Source: G020348385 sp964538085 (GTDB lineage Bacteria; Acidobacteriota; Aminicenantia; Aminicenantales; Aminicenantaceae). Taken from it: 64,000 nucleotides of DNA. Both the position numbers and the translations under genes were made by a program. The stretch is taken from positions 32,320-96,319 of the forward strand of contig CAZIDF010000013.1 in assembly GCA_964538085.1 (NCBI GenBank). Direction: 5' to 3'. The notes below the pieces were generated by a model, which had not been told where the DNA came from, searched no databases, and saw only the letters and a list, made by a program, of their open reading frames with translations. Below, one piece after another: positions 43,140-52,598 of the stretch. Positions within the stretch are counted from its first letter, which is position 1, and each line of letters opens with the position of its first letter.

Positions 43140-45572
43140 TTAGTCTTCGCGGACTTTTGCGATCGAGACGATTCTATCCCCTTTCTCGAGATTGATCAGT
43201 TTCACTCCTTGAGTTGCCCGGCTGAGAGGTCTGACAAGTTCGCTTTTAATACGGATGACTTTACCTGTTTCCGTGATACAGATGAGCTGTTCATCGGAAA
43301 CGCCGATCATCCCGATTGCATTTCCAATTTTTGGGCTGACCTTCAGGTTGATAACTCCTTTTCCTCCCCTTCTGTGTCTCGGATAAAGTTCGACCGCTGT
43401 TTTCTTTCCCAGTCCTTTTTCGCTCGCGGTAAAAATATACTTTTCCCCTTCTCCCGCAACGACCATCCCGATGATTTTATCTTTTTTGCTCAAAGACATG
43501 GCTTTCACACCAGCAGCCTGCCGGCCCATCGGCCTGACATCGCTTTCTTTGAAACGAATGGCTTTGCCCAACTTGGTCCCGATAATGATATCCTTCGTTC
43601 CATCGGTCATTTTCGCTGTCAACAACTCCGACTTGGGATTCATGCCGATGGCAATGATGCCTCCCTTCCGTATGTGACGGAAATCACTCAACCGTGTTTT
43701 TTTTATCCGGCCATCCGAGCATAACATTATGATAAATTTGTCTTTTTCAAATTCCTTAACAGCGACCACGGAACTGGCCTTTTCGGCTGGCTCCATTTCC
43801 ACAAGATTCTTGATGGATTTCCCTCGGCTCGCCACACCCAGATCAGGTATGAGCAGGGCCTTTAACCAATACAGACGACCTTGGTCGGTAAAAATGAGCA
43901 GATAGCTATGGGTCGAACTGATGAACACATCCTGAACTATATCCTCAGCTTTCATGCTGATCCCTCTGCGCCCTTTCCCGCCACGGCTCTGGAAGTGATA
44001 GTAACTCAGGGATGTTCGCTTCACATAACCTGATGATGTATAAGTTAGGACGACATCCTCTTCTTTGATCAAATCTTCCGGCTTTAAATCGACAATTTCT
44101 TCAGCGATGATCTCGGTCCGCCTCTGATCCTGATAAGCCTGCCGAATCTGTTTGAGTTCATCTGTGATGATGCCATAAATGAGTTCTTCACTTCCCAGTA
44201 TCTTCCTCAAATTCGCGATGAGCTTTTTTAGCTCCTTGTATTCTTTCAGGATCTTATCCCGTTCCAACCCGGTCAATTTCTGCAACTGCATCTCCAGTAT
44301 GGCCTGGGCTTGGATGTTGGTGAGGTTAAAATTGGTGATCAATCCTTTTCTTGCTTGTTCTACTGTCCGGGATGCGCGGATGAGTGCTATCACTTCATCC
44401 AAATGATCGAGAGCTATATTCAATCCTTCCAATATATGAGCTCTATGTTCAGCTTTTTTCAGATCGAAGCGCGTGCGGCGTCTCACAACGTCCTGCCGGT
44501 GAGAGATAAAATATCGCATCATATCCAGCAAGCTCAAAACCTTGGGCTGCTTCTCGACGATGGCCAGCATGTGGATACCGAAAGAAGTCTGAAGAGCTGT
44601 GTGCTTGTACAGGTTGTTGAGAATAACCTCAGGGAACTCTCCTTTTCTTATCTCGATAACGATTCTCATCCCTTCCCTATCCGATTCATCTCTGATATCT
44701 GCGATACCGTCTATCTTTTTGCTGTTGACAAGCTTAGCTATGTTCTCCAAAAGATTCCCTTTATTAACCTGGTACGGGATCTCGGTAATTACGATCCGGT
44801 CTCTCTCATTCTTTCGGCCTCGTTCGATCATGGCCCGCGCTCTGAGACGGATGATACCTTTACCCGTTTCATAGGCGCTCTTTATTCCCTCCACCCCGCA
44901 AATATAACCGCCTGTGGGGAAATCTGGACCGGACACAAACTGCATGATTTTTTCCAGTGACACCTTTGGGTTTTTGATGAGATAGATGATACCGTCGATG
45001 ATCTCCCCCATGTTGTGGGGGGGGATGTTTGTGGCCATACCAACAGCAATCCCTGAACTGCCATTTACCAAAAGATTCGGGAACTTCGCCGGCAGGACCT
45101 CGGGCATTTGGAGGCTCCCATCATAATTGGGAACAAAGTTGACCGTGTCTTTCTCGAGATCTGCTAGCATCTCATGGGTTATTTTTTTCATTCTGACTTC
45201 GGTATAACGCATGGCCGCAGGGGGATCCCCATCGATGGAGCCGAAATTCCCTTGCCCATCCACCAAGGGATACCGAAGACTGAAATCCTGAGCCATCCGG
45301 ACTACGGTATCGTAGACCGCCATCTCTCCATGTGGATGATATTTACCGATAACATCTCCGACGATGCGGGCAGATTTTTTGTAGGATTTATTCCAGGTAT
45401 TGCCCATGTCATGCATGGCGAAGAGAGTTCGCCGATGTACCGGTTTCAATCCGTCTTTTATATCAGGAATGGCACGACCTATGATCACACTCATGGCGTA
45501 ATCCAGATAGGACTGCCTCATTTCTTTTTCAAGGCTTACGACTGACAGCTTGTTTTCAGGCTTGCTACTCAT
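43140..45572 (-). CDS. gyrA: DNA gyrase subunit A
   Basis: An 810-residue type IIA topoisomerase subunit. The catalytic tyrosine is in AAMRYTEVRM and the quinolone region reads HPHGEMAVYDTVVRMAQ. The C-terminal beta-pinwheel carries a GyrA box as RHRRGGKG, which supports gyrase rather than topoisomerase IV. The residue equal to E. coli Ser83 is Met, and Asp82 is Glu. ATG 45572 follows AGGAG by five bases. gyrB lies upstream across a 100-N gap on the same strand, so they form one operon. Confidence 0.97.
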   Translation of the reverse strand: MSSKPENKLSVVSLEKEMRQSYLDYAMSVIIGRAIPDIKDGLKPVHRRTLFAMHDMGNTWNKSYKKSARIVGDVIGKYHPHGEMAVYDTVVRMAQDFSLRYPLVDGQGNFGSIDGDPPAAMRYTEVRMKKITHEMLADLEKDTVNFVPNYDGSLQMPEVLPAKFPNLLVNGSSGIAVGMATNIPPHNMGEIIDGIIYLIKNPKVSLEKIMQFVSGPDFPTGGYICGVEGIKSAYETGKGIIRLRARAMIERGRKNERDRIVITEIPYQVNKGNLLENIAKLVNSKKIDGIADIRDESDREGMRIVIEIRKGEFPEVILNNLYKHTALQTSFGIHMLAIVEKQPKVLSLLDMMRYFISHRQDVVRRRTRFDLKKAEHRAHILEGLNIALDHLDEVIALIRASRTVEQARKGLITNFNLTNIQAQAILEMQLQKLTGLERDKILKEYKELKKLIANLRKILGSEELIYGIITDELKQIRQAYQDQRRTEIIAEEIVDLKPEDLIKEEDVVLTYTSSGYVKRTSLSYYHFQSRGGKGRRGISMKAEDIVQDVFISSTHSYLLIFTDQGRLYWLKALLIPDLGVASRGKSIKNLVEMEPAEKASSVVAVKEFEKDKFIIMLCSDGRIKKTRLSDFRHIRKGGIIAIGMNPKSELLTAKMTDGTKDIIIGTKLGKAIRFKESDVRPMGRQAAGVKAMSLSKKDKIIGMVVAGEGEKYIFTASEKGLGKKTAVELYPRHRRGGKGVINLKVSPKIGNAIGMIGVSDEQLICITETGKVIRIKSELVRPLSRATQGVKLINLEKGDRIVSIAKVRED

Positions 45573-45582
45573 CTACTCTCCT

Positions 45583-45682
45583 NNNNNNNNNNNNNNNNNN
45601 NNNNNNNNNNNNNNNNNNNNNNNNNNNNNNNNNNNNNNNNNNNNNNNNNNNNNNNNNNNNNNNNNNNNNNNNNNNNNNNNNN
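45583..45682. other. Scaffold gap of 100 N between gyrB and gyrA
   Basis: The gap begins one base after the gyrA ribosome-binding site and ends at what should be the last base of the gyrB stop codon (TAN). Little or no coding sequence is therefore likely to be missing. Confidence 0.98.
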
Positions 45683-48066
45683 TAAATGTCGAGGTTCTGT
45701 GCTTCGAGAGCATTCTCCTCGATAAAAATGCGCCGGGACTCCACTTCTCCTCCCATCAAGATGGTGAATATTTTATCGGCTTCGACCGCGTCCTGGACCG
45801 ACACCTGCAGGAGATACCGGACCTCCGGGTCCATCGTTGTCTCCCATAATTGTTGGGGAGCCATCTCTCCTAAACCTTTGTATCTCTGGATGACAAGTCC
45901 CTTTTTCCCATGTTCGAACAGATATTCGAGAAGCTTGGACTCATTGTCGATCTTCACCTTGTCGCTGTCGCTCAAAACATGAAAGGGAGCCTTGATCCCC
46001 TCCAGATCCTTGTGGACCTTGTTGAGATTCTGGTATTCCGCAGATATGATAAGATCCAAGTTCACTTTGCACGATACACTCATCCCGTTGACCTGGAAAT
46101 TGACTGAAAGCTCATACATTCCATGCTCTTCATCTTTTCTCACCACAGATATGATTCCTTTTTCATTGAGAAGATCCTGGATGTTTTCCAAATTTTTCTT
46201 CTTCTGTAAAAAATCTGTGCTCCCCGCTCCGTTTTCAAGGAGTAATTGAATCAGGAAAAACGGGAAATTTTTTCTTTCGAGAATCTGTATGAAATTCCTT
46301 TTGGCGATTATTCTCTGGAAAAACTTGCGGAATTTTTCCCCTTTGATCAGTTCTGTCTGCCGGCTGATCTTAACTTGGAAATCCTCGGATATCCTCCGTA
46401 TGATGTACTTCTCGAATTCCCGCTCGTCTCTCATGTACTGGAAAGATCTTCCCTTTGACACTTTATAAAGAGGAGGCTGGGCTATGTAGAGATGCCCTTT
46501 TTCAATCAATTGGGGCATTTGTCGATAAAAAAAAGTCATCAAAAGAGTCCGTATATGAGATCCGTCCACATCGGCATCGGTCATGATGATGACCTTATGA
46601 TAACGGAGTTTATCCAGACTAAAATCCGCCTGTTCGACGCCTGTTCCAAGCGCCGAAATGATGATACCGATCTCTTCGCTCTGCAGGATCTTATCAAATC
46701 TGGCTTTTTCCACATTGAGAATTTTGCCTTTCAGTGGCAGAATTGCCTGGTTACGGCGATCACGAGCCTGTTTGGCAGAGCCGCCGGCGGAATCTCCCTC
46801 CACGATAAATATTTCACTCTCAGCTGGATCCCTCTCCTGACAATCGGCCAGCTTCCCTGGAAGGGAAGTCGATTCAAGAACGCCTTTGCGCCGGGCCAGC
46901 TCTCGAGCCTTACGAGCAGCTTCACGGGCTCGGGCCGCATCAAGAATTTTTGTGATGACTTTTTTAGAAATAGAAGGATTTTCCTCAAAATAGATGGATA
47001 GCTGTTCGTTCACCATGGATTCGACGAGCCCTTTGATCTCGCTGTTTCCCAGCTTCGTTTTCGTTTGCCCCTCGAACTGAGGATTTGGCATCTTCAAACT
47101 TAAGACAGCACACAGTCCTTCTCTTGTATCGTCTCCTGACACGTTTTGTTTCAAATCTTTTATCAAATTATACGTGTTGGCATAATTGTTGATGGATCTT
47201 GTCAGCGCCGCTTTGAAGCCGATCAGATGTGTTCCCCCTTCAGTTGTGTTGATGTTGTTCACAAAGGTGAAGATGTTCTCTGAATAGCTCGTGTTGTATT
47301 GGAGGGCCATCTCCACGATCACATCATCCTTCTTGGATTCGATGGTAATGGGTTTGGGATTCAAGACACTCTTGTTCTGGTTGAGGTATTGTACGAATTC
47401 CTTAATTCCGCCTTTGTATTGAAAATTATGGCTCTTGTCGGACCGTTCGTCGATGATGCTGATTATCAGGCCTTTATTCAGATAGGAAAGCTCCCTCAAT
47501 CGCTGACTCAGGATATCGAAATTGAAATCTGAGGAACTAAAAATCTCGGTATCGGGTTTGAATGTGACTTTGGTTCCTGTGCTTTTTGTTTTCCCGATCT
47601 TTTTTAGCTTGTCTATGGGTTTTCCTCTCGAATAACTTTGCGTGTAAACTCCGCCTTCCCGCTTAATCTCCAAATCGAGTTTTTCAGCTAGCGCATTGAC
47701 GACAGAGACTCCCACCCCATGTAGGCCCCCAGAAACCTGGTAGGTCTTTGAATCGAACTTGCCGCCAGCATGAAGGGTTGTCATAACGACTTCTGCGGCA
47801 GGTTTTTTCTCTTTTTTGTGCATCTCGACCGGAATGCCCCGTCCATCATCGACGACCGTTACGCTGCAATCCACATGGATGATGACTTCGATCTTGCTGC
47901 AATACCCTGCGACCGCTTCATCGATACTGTTGTCCACGACTTCGTAGACCAAATGATGAAGCCCATCAGGACCAGTGCTGCCAATGTACATGGCTGGACG
48001 CTTGCGAACAGCTTCCAACCCCTTCAAAACTTTAATGCTTTCTGCGGTATAAGTTTTTTGTTTCAT
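45682..48066 (-). CDS. gyrB: DNA gyrase subunit B
   Basis: The protein ends ENALEAQNLDI, the usual GyrB C-terminus, at residue 794, and the next codon is TAN at the gap edge. I take this as the stop. The N-terminal GHKL ATPase has EVVDNSIDEAVAG and GGLHGVG. The TOPRIM domain has EGDSAGGSAK and DADVDGSHIR, and the QRYKGLGEM motif follows. An insertion of roughly 150-170 residues inside TOPRIM (about 555-720) is the Gram-negative type. A run-on translation through the N stretch would be artefact. The promoter is predicted at 48146-48174. Confidence 0.96.
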
Positions 48067-48145
48067 GTTCTCTCAATTTTGGGAAAATAAGGGTTATACA
48101 GGGAGGGAATTTTGCATAACCCAATGGGCATTTTTGGCATAGTTA

Positions 48146-48174
48146 ATTGTACCTCAAATTCATGATTTAGTAAA
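48146..48174 (-). promoter_or_regulatory. Sigma-70 promoter of gyrB
   Basis: On the minus strand TTTACT, a 17-base spacer and TACAAT lie 80 bases before the gyrB start. The remaining intergenic sequence up to 48491 is AT-rich, is broken by a gap, and shows no gene. Confidence 0.55.
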
Positions 48175-48322
48175 GGAAAAATTCCCTTTTCAACTGGGAT
48201 AAATCGACCTTTTTTCCCTTTATTTTCGCCCTAAATACAAAAGCACTTTAAAGCATGCATAATGATGACGATATAATCTCCATATTCCTCTCATATTTTC
48301 CCTGGATTATTTATAAAAAATG

Positions 48323-48422
48323 NNNNNNNNNNNNNNNNNNNNNNNNNNNNNNNNNNNNNNNNNNNNNNNNNNNNNNNNNNNNNNNNNNNNNNNNNNNNNN
48401 NNNNNNNNNNNNNNNNNNNNNN
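48323..48422. other. Scaffold gap of 100 N flanked by identical ends
   Basis: The sequence ATTTATAAAAAATG stands immediately before and immediately after the N run. This is what two overlapping contig ends would give, so the true gap may be zero and the duplicated 14 bases a single copy. Confidence 0.95.
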
Positions 48423-48491
48423 ATTTATAAAAAATGAACTTTTGCCTTTTTTCGATATCAGGAATTTGTTTATACTAAAGAAGAGGTTAAA

Positions 48492-49481
48492 ATGCCGGCG
48501 AATCTTCCTCCTCAATATTTCGAAAAAGAAAAGGAACTAAAAAAAGCGAAAACTCCCCAGGAGAGAATAGCTATCCTCGAGGAGCTGCTGTCTATCGTTC
48601 CCAAACACAAGGGGACAGAAAAACTTCAAGCTCTATTGAAGACAAAAATTGCCAAGCTCAGAATCCAAAGTCAAAAGAGCCCTGCAGGCGCAAGGCACTC
48701 CGCCACTTTCCAGGTCGAAAAATCAGGCGCCGGACAGGTGATCTTCATCGGAGGTCCGAACGCCGGAAAATCCTCTATAATCAAGGCGCTGACCAATGCC
48801 AATCCGGACATCGGAGACTATCCATTCACCACACGTCTTCCGTCTCCAGCGATGATGCCGTACGAGAACATCCAGATCCAGCTTGTGGATATGCCTCCGA
48901 TCACCCAAGATTACTTCGAGTTCTGGCAAGCAGAACTGATAAAAGGAGCTGATGCGGTTTTGTTCATTATCGATTTATCCCTATCAGATCCAGCTGAAGA
49001 TTTTCTGATCATAATGGCCAAACTCGAGGAAAAAAGGATCGAACTTTTTCCCCAAGAACACCCCATTCCTCAAGAAAAACTTCAATTGATGAAAAAAACC
49101 ATGATCATCGCCAATAAATGCGATCATTCCCGAGCAGAAGAAAATCTAGAGGAGATAAAAGGCTTCCTCGATCCAGGATTCACACCCATTCCTGTCTCTA
49201 TCTATCAGATTATTACGCTGGAGAATATCAAAAAAAAGATATACAACATTCTCGATGTCATACGCGTATACAGCAAGATCCCAGGAAAAAAAGTCGATCA
49301 CAACGATCCCTTTGTTTTCAAAAAGGGTAGTTCATTGATGGACATGGCGAAAGCTGTCCACAAGGATTTTGCCCAGAAACTGAAATACGCAAGAATTTGG
49401 GGTACGGACAAATACCAAGGACAGAAGGTCAACCGCAGCTACATACTGGAGGATGATGACATCATCGAGCTCCACATCTAA
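48492..49481 (+). CDS. DRG/Obg-like GTPase with TGS domain
   Basis: A 329-residue GTPase. After an N-terminal helical region (1-70) comes G1 GGPNAGKSS, switch segments GDYPFTTR, a G3 reading VDMPP instead of DxxG, and G4 NKCD. The C-terminus (about 262-329) is a TGS domain ending DDDIIELHI. The order and the VDMPP motif resemble DRG/Rbg proteins of archaea and eukaryotes more than bacterial Obg. Such proteins act on ribosomes. The lost Gly of G3 may alter hydrolysis. It is monocistronic, followed by tRNA-Pro. Confidence 0.88.
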   Translation: MPANLPPQYFEKEKELKKAKTPQERIAILEELLSIVPKHKGTEKLQALLKTKIAKLRIQSQKSPAGARHSATFQVEKSGAGQVIFIGGPNAGKSSIIKALTNANPDIGDYPFTTRLPSPAMMPYENIQIQLVDMPPITQDYFEFWQAELIKGADAVLFIIDLSLSDPAEDFLIIMAKLEEKRIELFPQEHPIPQEKLQLMKKTMIIANKCDHSRAEENLEEIKGFLDPGFTPIPVSIYQIITLENIKKKIYNILDVIRVYSKIPGKKVDHNDPFVFKKGSSLMDMAKAVHKDFAQKLKYARIWGTDKYQGQKVNRSYILEDDDIIELHI

Positions 49482-49534
49482 ATCAAGCTTTACTGATTCC
49501 GCATTACCCTTTATAATACAACATTGCATAATAT

Positions 49535-49612
49535 CGGGGCGTAGCGCAGTCTGGCCAGCGCACAGCGTTCGGGACGCTGGGGTCATGGGTTCGAATCCCA
49601 TCGCCCCGACCA
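49535..49612 (+). tRNA. tRNA-Pro (CGG)
   Basis: Acceptor CGGGGCG/CGCCCCG, D arm with GCGCAGTCTGG, anticodon stem CAGCG/CGCTG around TTCGGGA (anticodon CGG), T arm GGTTCGAATCC, discriminator A and an encoded CCA (49610-49612). The other two tRNAs in the window lack encoded CCA. Confidence 0.97.
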
Positions 49613-49705
49613 TTCTAAAAACTACCCTTTTATTCTCAGAAAAAATAAAATTCGATAAAAAATTCCATCCAGGGGTTTAAGTCAATTAAAGTCAATTAAT
49701 ATATA

Positions 49706-50776
49706 TTAAAGTAAATTTCTTATTTTGTATTTCGTCGATCCAAGACCGATCTTCTCGCCATGTTCAAGCTGTACGGACCAATCGACATCGATAGCTTCCC
49801 GCAAAACATCTTTGCTGTTCGCCTCCATCAGAAGGTCAACAGAGGCTTTATCCACCGCCACCGGATCGAGGGAAGCGAGGATTCCTAAATCATCAGCGAT
49901 CAGTTTGCCATTTTTCGACATGCAATCGCAATCTTTGGTGATCTTGACGAGGTAGTTTATGAAACCAGCTCTATTTTTCAAACACTTCAGGACTGCAAAG
50001 GCATATTCGGCCATTTTTTCTTGAACACGCAATGTATCCCCATCCCAACGCATCTTGATAGCTCCAACATTGCACACCACGAGGCATTCTCCACATCCGA
50101 TGCATTTTTCGTCGATGATTCGAGCGCTTCCCTCTGCCTGTTCTATGGCATCAACTGGGCAATATTCCATACAGACCGAACAGTTCGTGCAAACTTTGGC
50201 TTTTACCCAAGGATGAACATCGGAATGCTGTTCGAGCTTTCCTGCACGTGAAGCACATCCCATCCCCAAGTTTTTAATGGCTGCACCGAAACCGGACAGG
50301 ATATGGCCAGTAAAATGGCTTAAGCACAAAAGCATATCAGTATGAAAAAAAGTGCTGGCGATTTTTGCCGACTTGATGTGTGTGAGATTCACTTCCACCT
50401 CGCCACTATCCCTGCCGATAAGGCCATCTGCGATGATGACGGGGATCCCGAGAGTATCCAAAGAAAATCCATGCTGTGCAGCCAACTGGATATGCTCTAC
50501 AGAATCTGATCTTTTGCCGAGATACAGAGTATTCGTATCGGTCAGGAATACCTTGGCTTTCCTCTTTTTAATCTGTTCTATCAAATATATCAACCATGGA
50601 GGTTTGATGTACCCGGTGTTCCCCTTCTCTCCGAAATGGATTTTAATCCCCACGAAGGAATCTTGATCGATGACATTATTTAATCCAAGAGCCCCATACA
50701 TCCTTCTGGTTTTATCAGCCAGGATTTCATGGCCATCTTTCTCCGATGCAGGCAAAAAAAACACTTCGCTAGGCAT
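49706..50776 (-). CDS. DUF362 protein with two 4Fe-4S clusters
   Basis: A 356-residue protein. The DUF362 fold is seen in VGIKIHFGEKGNTGYI, FLTDTNTLYLGKRSDS and GFGAAIKNLGMGC. A ferredoxin insert near residues 190-245 has two CxxCxxCxxxC groups (CTNCSVCMEYC and CIGCGECLVVC). DUF362 proteins of this size are common in anaerobes and are annotated as iron-sulfur proteins of unknown substrate. The gene is three bases downstream of the aminotransferase gene and probably shares its transcript. No signal peptide is seen. Confidence 0.93.
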   Translation of the reverse strand: MPSEVFFLPASEKDGHEILADKTRRMYGALGLNNVIDQDSFVGIKIHFGEKGNTGYIKPPWLIYLIEQIKKRKAKVFLTDTNTLYLGKRSDSVEHIQLAAQHGFSLDTLGIPVIIADGLIGRDSGEVEVNLTHIKSAKIASTFFHTDMLLCLSHFTGHILSGFGAAIKNLGMGCASRAGKLEQHSDVHPWVKAKVCTNCSVCMEYCPVDAIEQAEGSARIIDEKCIGCGECLVVCNVGAIKMRWDGDTLRVQEKMAEYAFAVLKCLKNRAGFINYLVKITKDCDCMSKNGKLIADDLGILASLDPVAVDKASVDLLMEANSKDVLREAIDVDWSVQLEHGEKIGLGSTKYKIRNLL

Positions 50777-50779
50777 TTT

Positions 50780-51949
50780 TTAACCTTCGCCTTTTTTGTG
50801 TCGAATCTTCTGAAAATCAGATTCTGTTGTTCGGATATTGGATTTCGATTCCCACGTATATCCGATGGAAGCAAGAGCTCTTCTCAAAGCATCGAGTGCA
50901 AAATAAACTTGGGAAAAGGTGAGGTTTCCCATATGCCCCATACGAAATACTTTTCCCGCCAAATGGCCAATTCCTCCTGCTACGATAACTCCGTTTTCTG
51001 CAAACGTTTTGCGAAAAATCCCATCCTCGATCCCCTCCGGGTAACGCACGACACTCAGAGTATCCGCAAGATATCGATCTTCCGGAACGAAGAAGAAGCC
51101 CAAATCGAGCAATTCCTTTCGGATGATTTGGGCCATACGGCGGTGACGACCGAATCTGTTTTCCATCCCTTCCTCAAGTATGATCTTTGTGCTCTCATTG
51201 AAAGCTCTGACCTCATTTACACAAGGAGTGGAAAAATATTTAGATGGATCCTTCATGACCGGCAGCCAATTGAGAAGGTCCGCATAATAAGCCGGAATGG
51301 CCTTCAAACTCTTTCTTTTGTTCATAACTCTTTCAGAAACAACCAGTACGGCTAAACCTGGAGGAACACCAAAACACTTTTGGGCCGCCGTCAAAACAAT
51401 ATCAATCCCCCAATCATCCATGCGTTCCTCGATCCCCCCCGTGGCGCACACGCCATCCACGATAAAAAACGACTCGCACTTGTTGATGATTAGGGCATAC
51501 TCATCAATAGGGGCACAAATTCCTGTGGCTGTATCCACATGAGTGGCCACAACTGCCGTATAGTTTTTTTGGGAAATCCGGTCCCTGAGCACCTCGGGCT
51601 CGACAGCCTTCCCCTCCTCGCTCTGAAGAAGATCGCTGTCCAGTCCAAAGCTTTGGGCGATTTTATTCATTCTCTGACCAAAAAATCCTTGGGAAAGAAT
51701 CAATACCCTCTCCCCTTCGGCAACCGAGTTCAACAAGGCCATTTCCATGGCCAACGTCCCCGCTCCCGCAACGATAAACGGTTCCCCTTTCTGGCAAAAA
51801 ACGATGTTTTTCAAATTTTCCAGGGCTTCTTTTAATTCAGAAACATGAACGGAGCTTACATGAGAGACGGTGGGCTGGGAAAGTGCATTCAGGATCCGCG
51901 GATGGATGGGGGTGGGGCCTGGGATAAGAAGCAATTTTTCTTGGTTCAT
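50780..51949 (-). CDS. Class V pyridoxal-phosphate aminotransferase (alanine/serine-glyoxylate type)
   Basis: A 389-residue class V aminotransferase opening with LLIPGPTPIHPRIL, as alanine-glyoxylate and serine-glyoxylate aminotransferases do. The glycine loop AGAGTLAMEM, the Asp in FIVDGVCATGG and the PLP lysine in LTAAQKCFGVPPG are clear. A C-terminal extension after position 370 is charged. The substrate is one of alanine, serine or phosphonates with glyoxylate or pyruvate and is not decided. It is part of a minus-strand series with the HAD and deacylase genes upstream. Confidence 0.92.
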   Translation of the reverse strand: MNQEKLLLIPGPTPIHPRILNALSQPTVSHVSSVHVSELKEALENLKNIVFCQKGEPFIVAGAGTLAMEMALLNSVAEGERVLILSQGFFGQRMNKIAQSFGLDSDLLQSEEGKAVEPEVLRDRISQKNYTAVVATHVDTATGICAPIDEYALIINKCESFFIVDGVCATGGIEERMDDWGIDIVLTAAQKCFGVPPGLAVLVVSERVMNKRKSLKAIPAYYADLLNWLPVMKDPSKYFSTPCVNEVRAFNESTKIILEEGMENRFGRHRRMAQIIRKELLDLGFFFVPEDRYLADTLSVVRYPEGIEDGIFRKTFAENGVIVAGGIGHLAGKVFRMGHMGNLTFSQVYFALDALRRALASIGYTWESKSNIRTTESDFQKIRHKKGEG

Positions 51950-52004
51950 TGGATCTCGCTTTCAAAAAGATACTCCCTCATTTTTATCGATATTCCGCGA
52001 TAAA

Positions 52005-52598
52005 TCAAGAGCCTCCAAAGAGGATTTTTGCAATTTTTTGTTCCAGTTCTTCGACCGTATGGACCATTTCTGCCTCAGAAAATAAATCCAGATCCTTCCC
52101 ATGGCCCAGAATAAAAACGATTCCAATCCCGGCCTCTTTTGCTGCTTTCACATCGAAATGGGAGTCCCCGACAACACAACAATGCTTTTTCTCGATGCCT
52201 AGTTTCTCGAGAACAAACAAAAAAGGAGCTCCCGATGGTTTCCACAAACCCTCTTCTCGGGAAAGCACAAAATCGAAATTCAACCCGAATTTGTCGAGGA
52301 GATAGTCGACATTTTTACGAGAGTTATTCGTAACAAGAGCTTTTTTGATATTCTTCTCCTCTAAAAAGGCCAAGAAACTTTCCATCCCCTCCTTCAGAGT
52401 GGCCTGAGCTGTCGCCTCCTCTTCATACTTTTCCAGTATAGCCCACTTCCTGGATCTTTCCGGTTCCTCGAGGTTTTGGATATAGGTTAATATGGGTTTC
52501 CCCTGAGTCTGCAATTTCTGCTTGATCATTTTCCAATCGTAAGCGACATCCACGACCGTCCCATCCATATCGAAAATAACACATTCGATCAATTTCAT
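52005..52598 (-). CDS. HAD-superfamily phosphatase
   Basis: A 197-residue HAD hydrolase. Motif I is FDMDGTVVD (residues 9-17), motif II VTNNS, motif III the Lys in GLWKPSG, and motif IV GDSHFDVKAAKEAG. The helical cap between motif I and II is the C1 type of the phosphoglycolate-phosphatase/beta-phosphoglucomutase group. The substrate is unknown. Its start overlaps the stop of the deacylase gene by four bases (ATGA), so the two are coupled; the aminotransferase follows after 55 bases. Confidence 0.92.
   Translation of the reverse strand: MKLIECVIFDMDGTVVDVAYDWKMIKQKLQTQGKPILTYIQNLEEPERSRKWAILEKYEEEATAQATLKEGMESFLAFLEEKNIKKALVTNNSRKNVDYLLDKFGLNFDFVLSREEGLWKPSGAPFLFVLEKLGIEKKHCCVVGDSHFDVKAAKEAGIGIVFILGHGKDLDLFSEAEMVHTVEELEQKIAKILFGGS

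Noticed and set aside
45565..45681. GyrB reading through the N gap to RRVDE
   Set aside because: Translation of N is meaningless. The true protein ends at NLDI with TAN at the gap edge, and the last codons are the gyrA ribosome-binding site.
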